Source of the DNA: Chimonanthus salicifolius | Taxonomy: Eukaryota > Streptophyta > Magnoliopsida > Laurales > Calycanthaceae | Reading direction: 5' to 3' | Length of the DNA: 64,000 nt | Assembly (NCBI GenBank): GCA_013350335.1 | Contig: CM023538.1 | Span: 55,162,769 to 55,226,768, forward strand | Shown here: piece after piece, positions 34,842-47,946 of the stretch | Layout: each line of letters opens with the position of its first letter | How positions within the stretch are numbered: position 1 is the first letter of the stretch | Program-made: the position numbers and the translations under genes | Notes under the pieces: model-generated | What the model was told of the DNA's origin: nothing | What the model saw: the letters and a program-made list of their open reading frames with translations, nothing else | The model's database searches: none

Positions 34842-36410
34842 TCATATGCTTGTATTCCTTTCTAAAGTGTAACTTAGAATCAATACAATTGCAATCCAAA
34901 GTAAATGAAAATGTAGGCTCTTTGTTGAATTCATACAAACAAGTAACAGAGATTCAACTGTTCTCAGACTGCTCAAAGATCTGCTCATCTTTCGACTGCA
35001 TGATTTAGTGGGACTCGAATGGGAAGATTCCTTGTGAGAAATGCTGGACATATCATCATCATCCGACCCAAATTCAAGTTGAGGCAGTTGAATTGAGGAT
35101 GTAAATAATAATGATAGTCTTTGTTCAGAGGCAGAGGAGCTGGTACTTGCATTGGATTCTGGCAATCCCTCATCTACAACCCCATTTGAATCTGAATTCA
35201 TCTCTCTCCTTCCATCAGCAGTCACCATCTCTTCTAATATCATTAGAGAATCGCTTTTCCGAGAGAAAATGTAACCATTTGCTTCCTTCTCTTTGCCTTC
35301 TTTTAATTGTGATTGAAAAACAGAGGAATCTTCTTTCCTGACAGTAATCCAACCCCCAGAGTCCGACCAATTCGGACCCGGTCCTGTCGTCGCGAGCTGT
35401 TGAATTCGATCTTTGGGAGAAGAATAAATCCCCGCTGGGTAGATCTCCGCTTGTTGCCTCCTTCCAAAGAAATTCTCCGATGTTGAACAGGCAAAGGAAG
35501 AGGAAGATTGAACAGAACAACATGGTGGGAAATCGAGAGCACTCGATGGAGACATAGATTCACGCTCAATTTTCAAAATATTTCCTCTTCCTTCCGTCGC
35601 ATCATCTGCAGCGAAGGGATGATTCAAGAGCATTTCAGCCGTCCATCTCTTCATGGGGTCCCTGACTAAACACCTGCCCAAGAAGTCCCTCCCCTGTTCT
35701 GAAATTTGGCTGGGAATCTCAGGCAATTCATCGCTGAATCCAATCCGGAACAGGAGAGCATTGATATCAGAATCTGCCGGGCACCTCCATGCTGGCACGC
35801 CCGTGATCATCTCTGCAATTATGCACCCGAGCGACCATATATCGGACGGCGCCTCATAGACTGCATTCGCCACGGATTCCGGAGCCATGTAAAGAGGTGT
35901 GCCGACCAAACGAAACCCATCTTCCGGCTTCTCTCCTCCCTTCTTGGCCAGCCCAAAATCGGCAATCTTGATGTCTGAACAAGAACTTGGAGAGCAGACA
36001 AGAATATTCTGAGGCTTCATGTCACAATGAACAAACCCTCTCTCATGAATGTATCCAATTCCTTTCAAGATCGACCTCACGCAGCGACTAACATCGGCTT
36101 CTGCCAATTGCCCACCAGCTTTCTTGATCTGGTCAGCTAGGGTTCCACCTGAAACGTATTCAAGAAACACATTGTAGAATTCGAGACTGTTCTCGGTGGT
36201 GATGTCGGAGCCGAAACATTGGAGAATCTGCGGGCAGCCCTGAAGCCGTGCAAGAATCTCTCCCTCCCTGCGCAAACAAGAAGCCTGCGACAGAAGGGTG
36301 GATTTGACAGCCATCGTCGGAGGCACATGGCCATTGTTCTTTATAGGGTTTGCGAAATTTACAGTGCTGAAGCTGCCTCTTCCCACCAAAGCTCCTCTCA
36401 CCCACTCCAT
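34842..36410 (-). CDS. MAPKKK17/18-like Ser/Thr protein kinase, intact copy
   Basis: A single uninterrupted ORF of 522 residues, counting from the ATG at 36408-36410 that gives MEWVRGALVGRG. The frame extends 19 codons upstream to another ATG, but MEW is the usual start of this family. The kinase domain covers residues 3-266: Gly loop GRGSFSTV (10-17), ATP-binding Lys36, probable helix-C Glu49, catalytic loop HCD-MKPQN with Asp130, DFG at 151-153, and GTPLYMAPE at 170-178. Cys replaces Arg before the catalytic Asp, so it is a non-RD kinase. A Ser-rich tail of about 255 residues follows and ends in a hydrophobic stretch (HLLWIAIVLILSYTL). Related Arabidopsis MAPKKK17/18 act in ABA signalling through MKK3; the same role here is inferred. 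It is intronless, as this group often is. Confidence 0.92.
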   Translation of the reverse strand: MEWVRGALVGRGSFSTVNFANPIKNNGHVPPTMAVKSTLLSQASCLRREGEILARLQGCPQILQCFGSDITTENSLEFYNVFLEYVSGGTLADQIKKAGGQLAEADVSRCVRSILKGIGYIHERGFVHCDMKPQNILVCSPSSCSDIKIADFGLAKKGGEKPEDGFRLVGTPLYMAPESVANAVYEAPSDIWSLGCIIAEMITGVPAWRCPADSDINALLFRIGFSDELPEIPSQISEQGRDFLGRCLVRDPMKRWTAEMLLNHPFAADDATEGRGNILKIERESMSPSSALDFPPCCSVQSSSSFACSTSENFFGRRQQAEIYPAGIYSSPKDRIQQLATTGPGPNWSDSGGWITVRKEDSSVFQSQLKEGKEKEANGYIFSRKSDSLMILEEMVTADGRREMNSDSNGVVDEGLPESNASTSSSASEQRLSLLFTSSIQLPQLEFGSDDDDMSSISHKESSHSSPTKSCSRKMSRSLSSLRTVESLLLVCMNSTKSLHFHLLWIAIVLILSYTLERNTSI

Positions 36411-36510
36411 TCCTCTCTGCAATTGTTTTCTTTTCTTTCTTTTTTCTTGAAGTATACTGAAACACACAGAAATTTTGAACGCTGTAAGAATGAAGAAGAG
36501 AGGAGGCGGT

Positions 36511-36519
36511 TCCTTTATA
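36511..36519 (-). promoter_or_regulatory. TATA box of the intact kinase gene
   Basis: TATAAAGGA on the minus strand, about 100 bp upstream of the ATG, followed by a CT-rich start region. The equivalent place in the second copy (about 49671-49680) reads TATAATGG, one base altered. Confidence 0.6.
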
Positions 36520-38310
36520 TTACATCAATGCCCCTGATGGGACCCATTGATTGGGATCCACAAGAGGAGACCTTAATCCTATTCATTATATTATTTGAAT
36601 TTATTAAATAATATGGTTTTTGAGGATTTTTTAAATTTCAATTGTTAGGCAGATTTTATTTCAATAACATGCATCGATTAATTAGATGACTTTTAAATTG
36701 CACATTCAATAACAAAAAACAGAAAAATATTAAAAATAACTAGTATTTCACAAGTCTAACTAATGAGGAGTACCTGGGAAATAATTAATAGTAGCATTTC
36801 ATAAATTTTTACATGAAATTAAATTAGTATGAAAAATATGGCACAAACCTTTCAAACTCATGAAAATTAAACATAAATTCTTCTTCTGCATTTGTAGTTC
36901 CATTCACAATTTTTCTTTTAATTTTAAATAATTACATGATAACATTGGAGCAAATCTTTTTAATTCATCAAATTCAATATTAAAATTTCTTTTTCGATTT
37001 ATAGTCTTTTTATATGAAGTTCTCTAGTTTTAATAATAATATTTCAAGTATAAGTCAAACCTTTCAAACTCAGAAAATTAAATCTTGAAAATACGTTTCT
37101 CTAGAGTATTTAACTTATAGAAGAATAATTCAAATGAAAAAAAGAATCAAAACTTGAAATCGACTCGAAATCTTATAGAGTAAGATAATTTGCACAAGTT
37201 TTATAAATCAAATTCAAACTTTTTTATAACTCACTCAACTTTATAATGCAGACAATATGGACCAAATTTGATTGAGCAAATTACATTGAACTTCATGAAT
37301 AAAATTGACAGAGACCACCTTGTTTAATTGCCTCTTCATTTTGATGGACTTGAATTTCTAAACATCTTTTAATTTCATTTGACTTGATAAAATCCATTAG
37401 AAGAGATATCATTAATCCTGATTCAACCCTAGACATTAATTTTCATATGAACTAGGCCTCTTAGACAGAACACGATTGATTGAAACCCAATTATCCTAGA
37501 GTTTTAATTTTTTTATAAATTTGAAATCCTAAATTTCTTAGCATACGTAAGGAACGCGAGTTTGTCTTTCCCATATTGCATCACTTAAATTCTATCAAGT
37601 TAAATCAATTTAGAATGACTCACCTGCATTTTCAATAACATCAATATTTAAATGGTGAAAAATAAAAATACTATTCCTAGAAACAATGAATTAAATTTTC
37701 AAGAAAAATAATAGAAATTAAAAAAGAAAACACGATAAGATCAATAAAAAATTAAATCGTAGGTTGACAAACCAAAACTGGAGCTCAACTCGAAATCTTA
37801 CACAATGATTTAAGTTTAACCATTGACACCGCAGATCACTTGAATCTAATAGAAAAACAAGTAGTGTTCAGTCAACATGGCAAAAATAAATAAAAAATAC
37901 AAATCTTACAATACTTAATTTTGGTAATTCGGATATAAGTATAATAATAAAAATATAAAAAAAAAACATTTGAGAGAGATTAAAATAAAGAAGAGAGAAA
38001 ACTAAGACAGCCAATTGTAACACTTGCCAACTGATGTCATCTGCTCATTTCAGAAATTGATCTGGGCACTAATTCTTTCTTTCAAGAATTGGATGATATG
38101 AAATAATAGTATTTTTATTTAATTTTTAATTTTTATTTATTAATAATAAAATTAAAATAAAAAAAAGTATTCATATTTTATGATTTTCATGCTCTCTTAA
38201 TTAAAAAATTAGTGTACAAAACCCAGGTGGTCAACAAAGAATAGATTTGAGAGAGGGACATTTGGAATTTCTCTCTCTGAATTTCTGAGATTTCAAGTAT
38301 CTCTCTTTTG
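36520..38310. other. upstream flank of the kinase, non-coding
   Basis: AT-rich. From 36541 to about 38030 it matches 56044-58090 beyond the copia insertion. A single TTGATT at 36547-36552 marks the empty copia target. I see no gene in it. Confidence 0.6.
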
Positions 38311-40640
38311 CTAATATATTATTTGAGATTTTAGGAAGAGCTTTGTTGTACGGAAACACCTAAATACAAACAAATAATATAAAAAAGAGGAAAAAAAATC
38401 AAATTCCAAATGAGACAACGATATACGTGGTTTGGTAAAATTGTCTATATCCGACAATGATAATTTTATTGTTGAAGAGTCACAAATTAAACCTAATTTT
38501 TTAGAGTTTTGCACAATAGAAATGTATAACACCTAAGACTTCTAATGTATTTCTAAAATACCAAAAATACCCCTTGCCGGTCTCGAGCCCCAGCACTTGT
38601 GAACCATAGGGGTGCAGCCATTATAAACAACAGAGCTTTCCTCTTCTCCCATTTCCCTGTGTTATTTGCTTGTTGATAATTACAATTGGATTCATGCAAT
38701 TATCTTCTTTCAAATATCTGAGAGAGGGATTTCATATGCTTCTTTGTATGTTGTTGGTCCTTTAAGGCGTCTTCTTGAATTTTTTGGGTTTTTTACCAAA
38801 ATTACAGTTGAGATTGCACACAAACAGAGTTCGAAAGTCTGTTTTTACTGTTTGGATTTGGCTTCAAGTGAACCCAGTTTAGAAGAAGAGATTGGCTCTC
38901 ACTCTCCTTACAATTTTCGCTCAACAACTTTCTCTCACAAAAAATGACTGTATATTGTTATGATTAGGGTTTACAAAGGGTGCAATATTAAAATTACAAA
39001 ATTGCTCTCCAATAAAATTTCGGCTCAAAGACACCATCTCCTTTGACCTCATGCGAGCTTAACGGGAAGCTTGACCTACGACAGTGCGACTTTGATCAAC
39101 AATATATCTCGTATAATCAAACAGAGGCTAACGTATTCACCTCCCTTACCAATCCGAAGAAGTTTAATAGTTCTCTCTAATTGGTTTTCAACTTCACTTT
39201 TATATTCTTTAAAATTGTGTAAGGTATTCAATTTCTTTGAAATGATATATATTCTTTAAATTTGTCTGTTGATGATATTGAGACTTTGAGAGGTCCACGA
39301 ATTTCAGAATGAACTAACATCTAGTGATTCATTTGCTTTGATTTCTTTTGAAAAGGATTTTTTTGTCATTTTCCTCGCAAGACATTGTTCACATGTGTCA
39401 AAATCAATGTTGTCAAATTTTGTGAATCAAAGACCAATGAATTAACATTTTCATTTTATCTTTATTTATGTTTCATAGTCTTAGATACCAACAACTCACA
39501 CAAATACTTGCCCAATCACCACAAAAGCCACCATAGATGAGACCCAATCTGAGCCATCCAAACACACAAATAGTCATAATAATGACACATATAGTCATCG
39601 TGACACAACTACGTGCACTTGAAATTTAACGCAAGAGTCTAAAAAGAAAAGAGAGGACAAAAGAAAGAGTACAGATTCTCACATGAGAATTCAAATTTTT
39701 TTTAAAAAATTTCCGTTTTATCCTTCCAACCAACACATAATGAAAGGGTAAAATGAAAATTAAAAAAAAAAAATTAAATTTCCGTGTGAGAATATTTACC
39801 CTATTTAGACATGTGTGTCATGCATGAACTCAAAAAACTTGTTCACAGACACAGGTCCTCCAGATCTCAGTGAGGTGAGATATTGGCTGTTTCAGGCCCA
39901 TGGTTGAGCCCAATCTCATTTACAAACCCTGTAGAACAATAAAATCACCTGCAATTAAAAGAAAGATAGAAATGTTGACCATTTCAAAAGAGAAAGTTCA
40001 ATTAAACATGTTTCTCACATTTTTTTATTTTTTGTGTGTGCGCCCCAAATGCTAGTTGAAGCCTAGTTACAGCCTGATCCCCAATTTACAATAAATCAGA
40101 AACTTAATACAACTCAGATCCAACTCGTACAATCAAATGGGCCCAAATTTGGACCCGAGGAGATCCATCGATCCACACGTTCAAATCCCGTCACTGTCTA
40201 CACAAAGAGAACCAGGAAGTCCGGTTGCATGATCAAAACAGGGACTCAAAAAACGGGATTCCCACTGTATGAAGTCGGCGACCGATTGTCCTCTTCTGGG
40301 CCGTGGACGATACACAACGTTCAGATCTCAGCCTGGGTTTTGTCACTGCTATGGTTTTGAAGAGACCCTCGACCAGTTCTGGACGACGAAAACAGATGAA
40401 GATTTGGAGAAGGAGAAATTTAATAAAACTGTGCTCTTCTCTGTTCTGTTGTGCAACTGAAGAGAGAGAGAGAGATTCTGCAAATTTTTTGACAAAATGA
40501 CAAGTACTTAAAATCGGAATAAAAAAAGAAGCAAGTTAGAATAAAAAATAATGAGAAAAGAATTTCCAATTTCAAGACACAAAATGTCTCTGAATCTTTT
40601 TATATAGAAATCCATTTCTCATTTCTAAAGAAACAAAAAA
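38310..40640. other. intergenic; left part of duplication unit 3
   Basis: 38310-39480 has short ORFs only. From 39488 to about 39940 it repeats segments of 26411-27925 (see the duplication cluster). A CCGGTCTCGAGCCCCAGCAC stretch near 38578 is a local GC island without an ORF. Confidence 0.45.
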
Positions 40641-40734
40641 TCACAAGAAATCAAGAGAAAGGATAGAAATACTCACCAAAGTAGGAAGATCTGGAGACCA
40701 TTTCATTTTAATCGAAACATTTCAACTGAAGAGA

Positions 40735-43030
40735 GAGAGATTCTGCTCAAAGGGCACTGAAATCCAACCGTTTCAGGTCGGAATCTCTTCGGAGTTTGAG
40801 CAACTGGGGAATTTCTAAATAGAAATCTTCTACGTTTGCAGGATCTTGAGGCTGGAAATCTTCTGACGTTCCCCTCACTCTGTCTCTCGCTCTCAACTCA
40901 GAGTGGGGGAGGCGGGGAGGTTTGCCGGATGTTGAGCTTACATATATAGAGGTGAGGGAAAACGGTTTAGGCCGCCAGCAACTCGATAACGGAAAACAGA
41001 ATAACGAGCAAACATATACAGAGGAGTTAGAACTCTGGTCAAACGGTTAGTTTAGTTTAGTTTAGTTTAGGACTTGGCTGGCACACCAGCAACATCAATT
41101 AAAAAAAAACAGAAAAAACGAATTTTTGTTTGCAAATGACATTATTAACTGTGCTGAATTTGGATTAAGTTTTCTAATTTTTCATTTAGTTAAATATAAA
41201 TATAATTTGAACTATTTTACCAAATTTAAAAATTCAATTAAAATTTTCATGCAAGATAATATTTTAAAAATTAAATAAATACAGTTGATAACTATTTATT
41301 GCTACACTTAATAAAAAAATTGGATTGTACCCCATTTTGCTTATTTCAATTTTTGAGCTTTGTTTCTTTCATTTATTGACTTGGATTTCTCTCAGCGTAT
41401 AATTTTTATATTTTTGAAGGGATAAATATAAGGTCTAAATAAAATTACATCCAATGAGTAGATTTGGATATAATAAATTTTTATCAATATAAAATAGAGA
41501 TCTAAATTAAATTATTGATTAATTGTAACTTGTCAGCTCAATATAAGAGTATTCCTTTTTCTTTTTCATTCTATCTATTTTTTTCTCTGGCTCGGCTATT
41601 CCCCCTAGCCGAGCCATTCCCCCTTTATGACACCGGACCGGGCCAAACCAATATGAAAAGATATTATTTTATGGCAATTTAGTATGTCATGTTCAAAAAT
41701 GTCTCTAACATACATGTACATTAGTCGATATTTATTGAGTTTTAAGATATGTAAATGGTACAATCAGAATATGACTTGATATTTAAAATATCCATCTACT
41801 CTATGCCAAATTTTGTAACATGGAATTCATTTATCGTGAACTAATTTATTATGATAAAGTGAATAGTAAAATAGTTTAGTGCTCAATTCCATTTCATTTT
41901 AGTCGAATCAATCGAAACATTTCAGTCTTGACTAAAACATGGAACAAAACAACTTATGATTCTTGGCACAAAAGTGTCTATACAGTAAAATTGTATTACT
42001 AAGGTTTCAAGATTCAATTATCAAACCCTTCAAACTTTATATATTTATTGCTATAAGGATGTTAACACAATAGGTGTATCTCACCGTCCATGGAAACTTT
42101 GCTTTGCCACTCTCCGTACATGATTTGGTGTGGGTAACATTTTGTATTTATTTTCAGTCTTCATTTAACCATTATTTTCATAACTTAGCACTCGTCAAAA
42201 TTTTGATGTAGACACTAATTCACTACTCTCAAGCATGGGTAATTTTTTTTTTTTTTGTGAATTGGACAAGTGTGAGAAGTTTGAGACAATTCCATTAAAC
42301 CAAGCAATTTTCATGATTGAGACTGCGGCATCGAGAATTATTTGAAATTAAAGCCTTTTCACATTAATATGATTCTTTCGTGATGTTCACAGTGTTTCAT
42401 GATGTCAACAACTGCAGAGACGGAGGCAGAGACTAAGACTTACATTATTAGACGAAAACTTAGGCGGAGACTACGATGGAGAAGAAGACTTGAAACTATA
42501 ATGATATTTTTTTATTTTCATTCTCTTTTATCTTCATATATTTCATATTTTTTCATAGTTTATCATTCTCTAAAATTTTCATGCCGTCTTATCTAACTCG
42601 CCCGTCGACAATAATCTTTCTCCAAACCCATTTAATCAGGTCGGATTCGAGCCGCATTTAAAGAAATGAACACCCCTCGTATTAGAGTAGTAAGACCTCA
42701 TGTTGGAGCTTACCAAACACAATGAGCGTATAACTAAACAACTTCATGCTCTAACATATCGTCCCATGAATTTTAACACTGTACCTAACTAAGTCTAGCA
42801 CGTTGTTTTGGTTCAATAATATGATATCTCATTTTATTTTTCAAACCCTGTGTTAGAGTCGTCAAACACCATATTGTGCTAGCTAAGCACAATATTAAGT
42901 AGTCAGACACCATATTAAAAATTGCCAAACACTATAATAAAAGCAATCAGACACCATATTAAAAATTGCCAAACACTATCATGCTTTAGAGGCATATTAG
43001 AGGTACCAAACTATATCATATTTTCTTGAA
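40735..43030. repeat. segmental duplication unit 3 (no kinase)
   Basis: Carries the shared blocks near 40740-40830 (ACCGTTTCAGGTCGGAATCT), 41160, 41335 and 41790. Near 42580-42720 is CATGCCGTCTTATCTA followed by AATGAACACCCCTCGTATTAG, also seen at 32305-32440. Near 42850 is TGTTAGAGTCGTCAAACACC, also at 32753. A TTTAG repeat of about five units lies at 41048-41070. It lacks the kinase block and the left-hand MITEs of unit 2. Confidence 0.78.
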
Positions 43031-43750
43031 ATAGGATTTATTTAAAAATTATTCAATTACCTGTCCAAAGGACTCAAACTTGTGCAATTCTGATATACGT
43101 AAACAAAATTATAGTCATTTTTGTAACTAAGTGGCAGAGAATGACAGCAAACTATAATTTTTAGAAATCTTCTTATTATTTCTAACTATGAAATTTTATA
43201 AATTGGAGACATGGATGACCATTGTTGCTCACAAGTTTGATTGGTGTCTAATTGAAAGAAAAAAAGAATGCTTTTGGGTCTCTCTAAGTGTGGTGAGTCT
43301 TGTTTATATTTTCTGTGAATTTTAATTTAGTTTAAGTTAATTTAATTTTAATTTTCTTTAGTTTAAGTGTGGCGAGTCTCTTCGCTGCTCTCATTTCTGC
43401 TGCTGAGTGCATTGTTTGGTGACCAGCTCTGCCTGAAGCTGGGTTTTGTTGTCCATTTATGCTCTATTTTTCTGTTCCTGGGCTGTTTTGCTTTTGCTTG
43501 TTGGGCCTCTCATGGGCAGAATTTGGGAAAGCCTTTCCGCCCCCCTTTCATAATTCATACTAAAGAAAATAGAATTGTTCAAGTTCGCTGTGAAACTCAG
43601 GAAAACATTAGTGGCCGACAGTTTTCTCTTCACAATGAAAAATGACTAATCATTTGTCAAATATTTTTAATCTAATGTTTGACCGTTACAGATTATATAA
43701 TTCCCATTTCTCTGCAGTTTCTTGGTTCAAATGTTCAATGTAAGAGGGTG
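43031..43750. other. intergenic, no gene supported
   Basis: A 92-codon ORF at 43367-43645 begins with a hydrophobic stretch but has no family resemblance I recognise and no leader or TATA evidence. I treat it as chance. Confidence 0.4.
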
Positions 43751-43754
43751 ACAT

Positions 43755-44201
43755 CAGGGGTTTAAAAAACGTCCACGCCGATATATTAGCCGATATGCAA
43801 ATATCGGCCGAATTATCGACAAATATGATTCTCTCTCCTCTTTTTATTTTTTTTGTAAATATCGGTATTATTTTATTATTTTATTTTTCCTAAATTAAAA
43901 ATATATAAGAAAACCAAAAAAGAAACTATTTAAAAAAATATATATATTTGAAAATATAAATATCAGTTGATATCAGCAGATATCCGGGCCCGGGCCCATC
44001 ACCATGTTGTTTTAATTTTTATTTTTAAAATACCGATATTAATCATATCGGCCGATATCGGACCGATATGATTCGGCGATATATCGGCCGATATGATTAC
44101 TGTACTGCCGATACAATACGTATCGACCGATATTATACGGGGCTTAAAACCTGTATCATATCAACCGATACGTTTCGTATCGGCCGATATCTCGATCCCT
44201 G
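43755..44201. mobile_element. hAT-like MITE, CGATAT family, copy 3 (longest)
   Basis: 447 bp. It starts CAGGGGTTTAAAAAACG and ends CTCGATCCCTG, so the outer repeat is CAGGG. It is flanked by a perfect 8-bp duplication GGTGACAT (43747-43754, 44202-44209). The inside is crowded with self-complementary ATATCGGCCGATAT-type words in both orientations, so single strands can fold extensively. No ORF. Confidence 0.82.
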
Positions 44202-44209
44202 GGTGACAT

Positions 44210-45170
44210 TGTCATGATTCATGACATATTCACAAATATAGTCACAAATACCATTCTTGGGATATTAACGGTGATCAGTAATATCAAGGTATTTTTAAAA
44301 TTTTGGATTTTTACAGGGATATTAATGGAAAAATCTCGTGAAAATATAATATTTAAAAATAATAAAAATAAACTAAAAAATATTAATATTGAATTTAACG
44401 GGAATATATCGGGATATTATAGCGATATTACAATTTATCGTGTTTTTAACACGAACTTTATTGGGAATTTACTGCCCTTGTCAATAAATACGTGTTATTA
44501 ACGCAGTAATGATATTTTGGCGATAAAAACATAGTAAATTTGAAAATACCACCGGGACTATGGTACTGAGCAGCTGTCGTTTCATTAAGGCTCAGAAGGA
44601 TGGATTCAATGCATATAAGAAGTGAGATTGGCAGATTTTCAAGGAAATGCTTTTCTAGAAAAATTATGTTTGTTTGAAAATTTTCAAGGTTACTTAGATT
44701 ATAAGTGAAAATGGAGTCAATTTTAGATGAATTTAAAAAAAATAAATTAAATACAAATACAATATATAAGAAAACATAAGTTTAAGAAGGAGCATAGTGC
44801 TGGGCTCTGAACAGGGACTCTGTTGCCTGCTGGTGACTCCTTAACCGTTCATGGACAACAAATCCAACTGTTGAGCTAACCAACCGTTCATGGACAAGAA
44901 ATCCAACTGTTCCATAAACCGTTTGAGAAAATTATCCAATCCAACTGAGTTGACCGCAACTGAGAACTCAACCGAGTTGACGTATGGACTGATCCATTGA
45001 CGGATCACAACCATTGTAGATCTCAACAGTATGAGTTTTCACAAATCACAATCATAGAAATCAGAAACAAAATCTATCCGGATTTTAAGTAATTGAGAAT
45101 TTTGTAAGACTAAACATGAGCCACACTAAGATTTTGAGCTCTATATAGAGGATCTTAAATCAAGGAAACT
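44210..45170. other. intergenic, no gene supported
   Basis: AT-rich. The stretch 44690-44790 (GATTATAAGTGAAAATGGAGTC...) is paralogous to 58355-58540 without the SINE found there. A 32-bp direct repeat including CCGTTCATGGACAA occurs at 44846 and 44883. Confidence 0.45.
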
Positions 45171-45499
45171 GTATTTAAATTAAGAAAAAAGATGAAAATC
45201 TTCGAGGTTCGCAAGATCTTGAGGTTGGAAATTTTCTAAAGTTCCTATCCCACTCCATAGAGAGAGAGAAGAGCGTGAGAAGAAGTGGGGGGGGGGAAGG
45301 GAGGTTTGCGGGATGTTTTATCAGATCTTAGATGAGAAGTACTTAAAAAGGAGAAAAGAAAGAAGCAAGTGAGAATAAAAAAATAATGGACTGAAATTCT
45401 TCTCTTGATTCAAAACACAAAGTGTTTCCCTGAATCCTTTTAGATAGAAATCAGAAAAAAAAAAAATCACCTGAAATCAAGAAAAAAGATTGAAATACT

Positions 45500-47940
45500 C
45501 ACCAAAGTAGAAAGATCTGGAGACCCAACTCGACTCCCAGAAAGTTATCGGAAGAGTTCTTGAGAATTCCGCTCAAACGGCACTGAAATCCGACCGTTTC
45601 AGGTCGGAATCTATCCGGATTTTGAGAAACTGGGGAATTTATAGATGGAAATCTTCTGACGTTCCTCTCAGAGAGAGTCGTGGGAGAGAGAAAGAGAGGA
45701 GAACGTGAGAAGAGAGAGCAGAGAAGGGGAGAGGAGAGATTATATATATACACTACAGGGGAGGTGAGAATTCAACTGGAATTCTAGTCAAACGGAAATG
45801 ACAGTGTTAACGGTATTGAATTGGAATAAGTTCTCTAATTTGAACTTTCTTTTCAAATTTAAAATATTCAATTAAAATTTTCAAACAAGATACTGCTTTA
45901 AAAATTAAATAAATACAGTTGATAAGTATTTATTGCTACACTTAATAAAAAAATTGATTGTACCCCATTTTGCTTATTTTTATTTTTGAGTTTTGTTTCT
46001 TTTCTCGATGTATAATTTCTATAATTTTAAAAGGATAAATATAAGGCCTGAATAAAATTACATCCAATCAGTAGATTTGGATGCAATAATTTTTTATTAT
46101 AGATAATAATGATTAGTATTGAAGATAATGAAAATAACATTAACAATAAATAGTTTCATTATAAATTAGAGAGATCTAAAATAAATTATTGATTAAAACA
46201 AACTATTTCACAAGCACATATCCTAATATAGGATTTCACCTTCCAAAATCTTATTTATATGAAATTCATAAATGAGAATTTTTAGCACCCAGTTATATAT
46301 TAATTTGTGTCATAATTTTAAAAATATTAACTACTTAAAATTTTGCTTCTTTATCCTACATTGATTTAGAAAGTAATTTGATTTATTTCTTTTCTAAATT
46401 TTGAAAGAGAAATTAATTCTAATTTGTCAGATTAATATAAGAGTGTGAAAAGATATAATTTTATAGTAAATTTACTGTGTCCACTTCAAAAATGTCTCAA
46501 CATAGATGTACATTATTTGATATTTACTGAGTTTTAAGATGTGTAAAAAGTACAATAGGAATATGATTTGTTATTTTAAAATATTCGTTCACTCTATGCC
46601 AAATTTTGGAACATTGAGGTCATTTATCGTGAATTAATTTATCATGATAAAGTCAATGGTAAAATAGTTTAATGGTCAATTCCATTTCGTTCCGATCGAA
46701 ACATTCGAAACATTTCGATCTTGACTAAAACACGAAACAAAATAATATTTTTAATTAATAGATGCCTAAGTAATTTTGACTGATAAGATCAAGTGGCTAG
46801 AAATAGAACGTTGACCTAAAATTTTGTTTACATGTATTTCATCAAATTTTTTTTTTTGAAAACTAGAGAAAAAAAAATGAAATGGGCCTAGTGTACCCAT
46901 ATATTTTGAGTTTTGACCTTGATTTTGAATAAATTAGAATTCAAGATCATCTCTTTAAGTATTTCTTGTATTTTTTATATTTGAATTTTTATTTGATTTC
47001 AATTATAATAAAATTTCAATCCTCTTGAGATTAATCATATTGTTATAAATTGAGATTAGGCACATGACTACGTCTATAATGATAATTTATGTTTTTCTTT
47101 ATAGAACTTAGTGTTAAAATATGAAAACAATTGATTACAACAAAATTTATAGTATTTTTTCATATTTTATCTTTTTATTTTTAAATTTTTATCCCGTCTT
47201 TTTCTAGCTCTAAGATATTATTTAAAAACTCTACATGATGTCTTTTTTCCATAGAGACTTATGAATTACCAAACGTACCATCAAATATAACAAATTGAAA
47301 GCGTCCAGGCTTTAAATATCAGCATAATAAATATTTGGCTAATTATTATATTGATGAATTGGCCATCAAATATCCTGTAAATAATGGTGAGGCTTTCAAT
47401 CTACTGTCCAAAAAATGTAGTAAAAGTATGTATTACATACAAGTGAATTACTTTCATAGAACATTTTTATTAAAAAATATTAAGTTGCTTTACGATATTG
47501 CAGTGAAATATATTAATAAAAGAGCTATAATCAGAGAAGATGAATATTCTCATCTTTTGTAAGAGGTCTTTCTCTCAAATCCTATGGTGGTGTAATGGAT
47601 CTAAGGTTTTACCTATAATCATTACGAAATGGAGTCGGCGGATTATTAAAAAAAAAAAATGTTGTTACGACTTACTATTACAAGCAAGCAAATGAACAAG
47701 TTATTAACCTTTGGGTTGAGTATGTCCTAGTGTCGTGGATGAAGGTTTTTGTAAAATAATGTTGCGTTTTCTTTAATTATGGAAGGACCATAGAAAGAAA
47801 ATGCAAATATAAAAGAGAATCAAATAAAAGAGGAAACAACTATGAATTAAATATATCTAAATAGATTCTAACAGTTTTCAATGCCTTGCATAAATGTAAA
47901 ATTTATAATAAAATGAATGGAATAGCGACCATGCAAGTCC
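45500..47940. other. non-coding part of unit 4
   Basis: AT-rich paralogue of 30.7-34.8 kb without the SINE, hAT and Stowaway insertions found there. No gene is supported. It serves as an empty-site reference for those insertions. Confidence 0.6.
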
Positions 47941-47946
47941 TGTTAA

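Larger units (their letters stand above)
30700..38035. repeat. segmental duplication unit 2 (with intact kinase)
   Basis: Shares with unit 4 the marker blocks from about 30705 to 34450, then the kinase gene (34842-36410) and the distal flank to about 38030. The last shared phrase is GAGAAAACTAAGAC-GCCAATTGTAACAC, at 37998-38030 and 58063-58090. This makes it the most complete unit without the copia insertion. It holds SINE, Stowaway and hAT MITE insertions of its own. Confidence 0.85.

Noticed and set aside
41048..41070. TTTAG repeat as interstitial telomere sequence
   Set aside because: The unit is five bases (TTTAG), not the plant telomere TTTAGGG, and the run is only about 23 bp.
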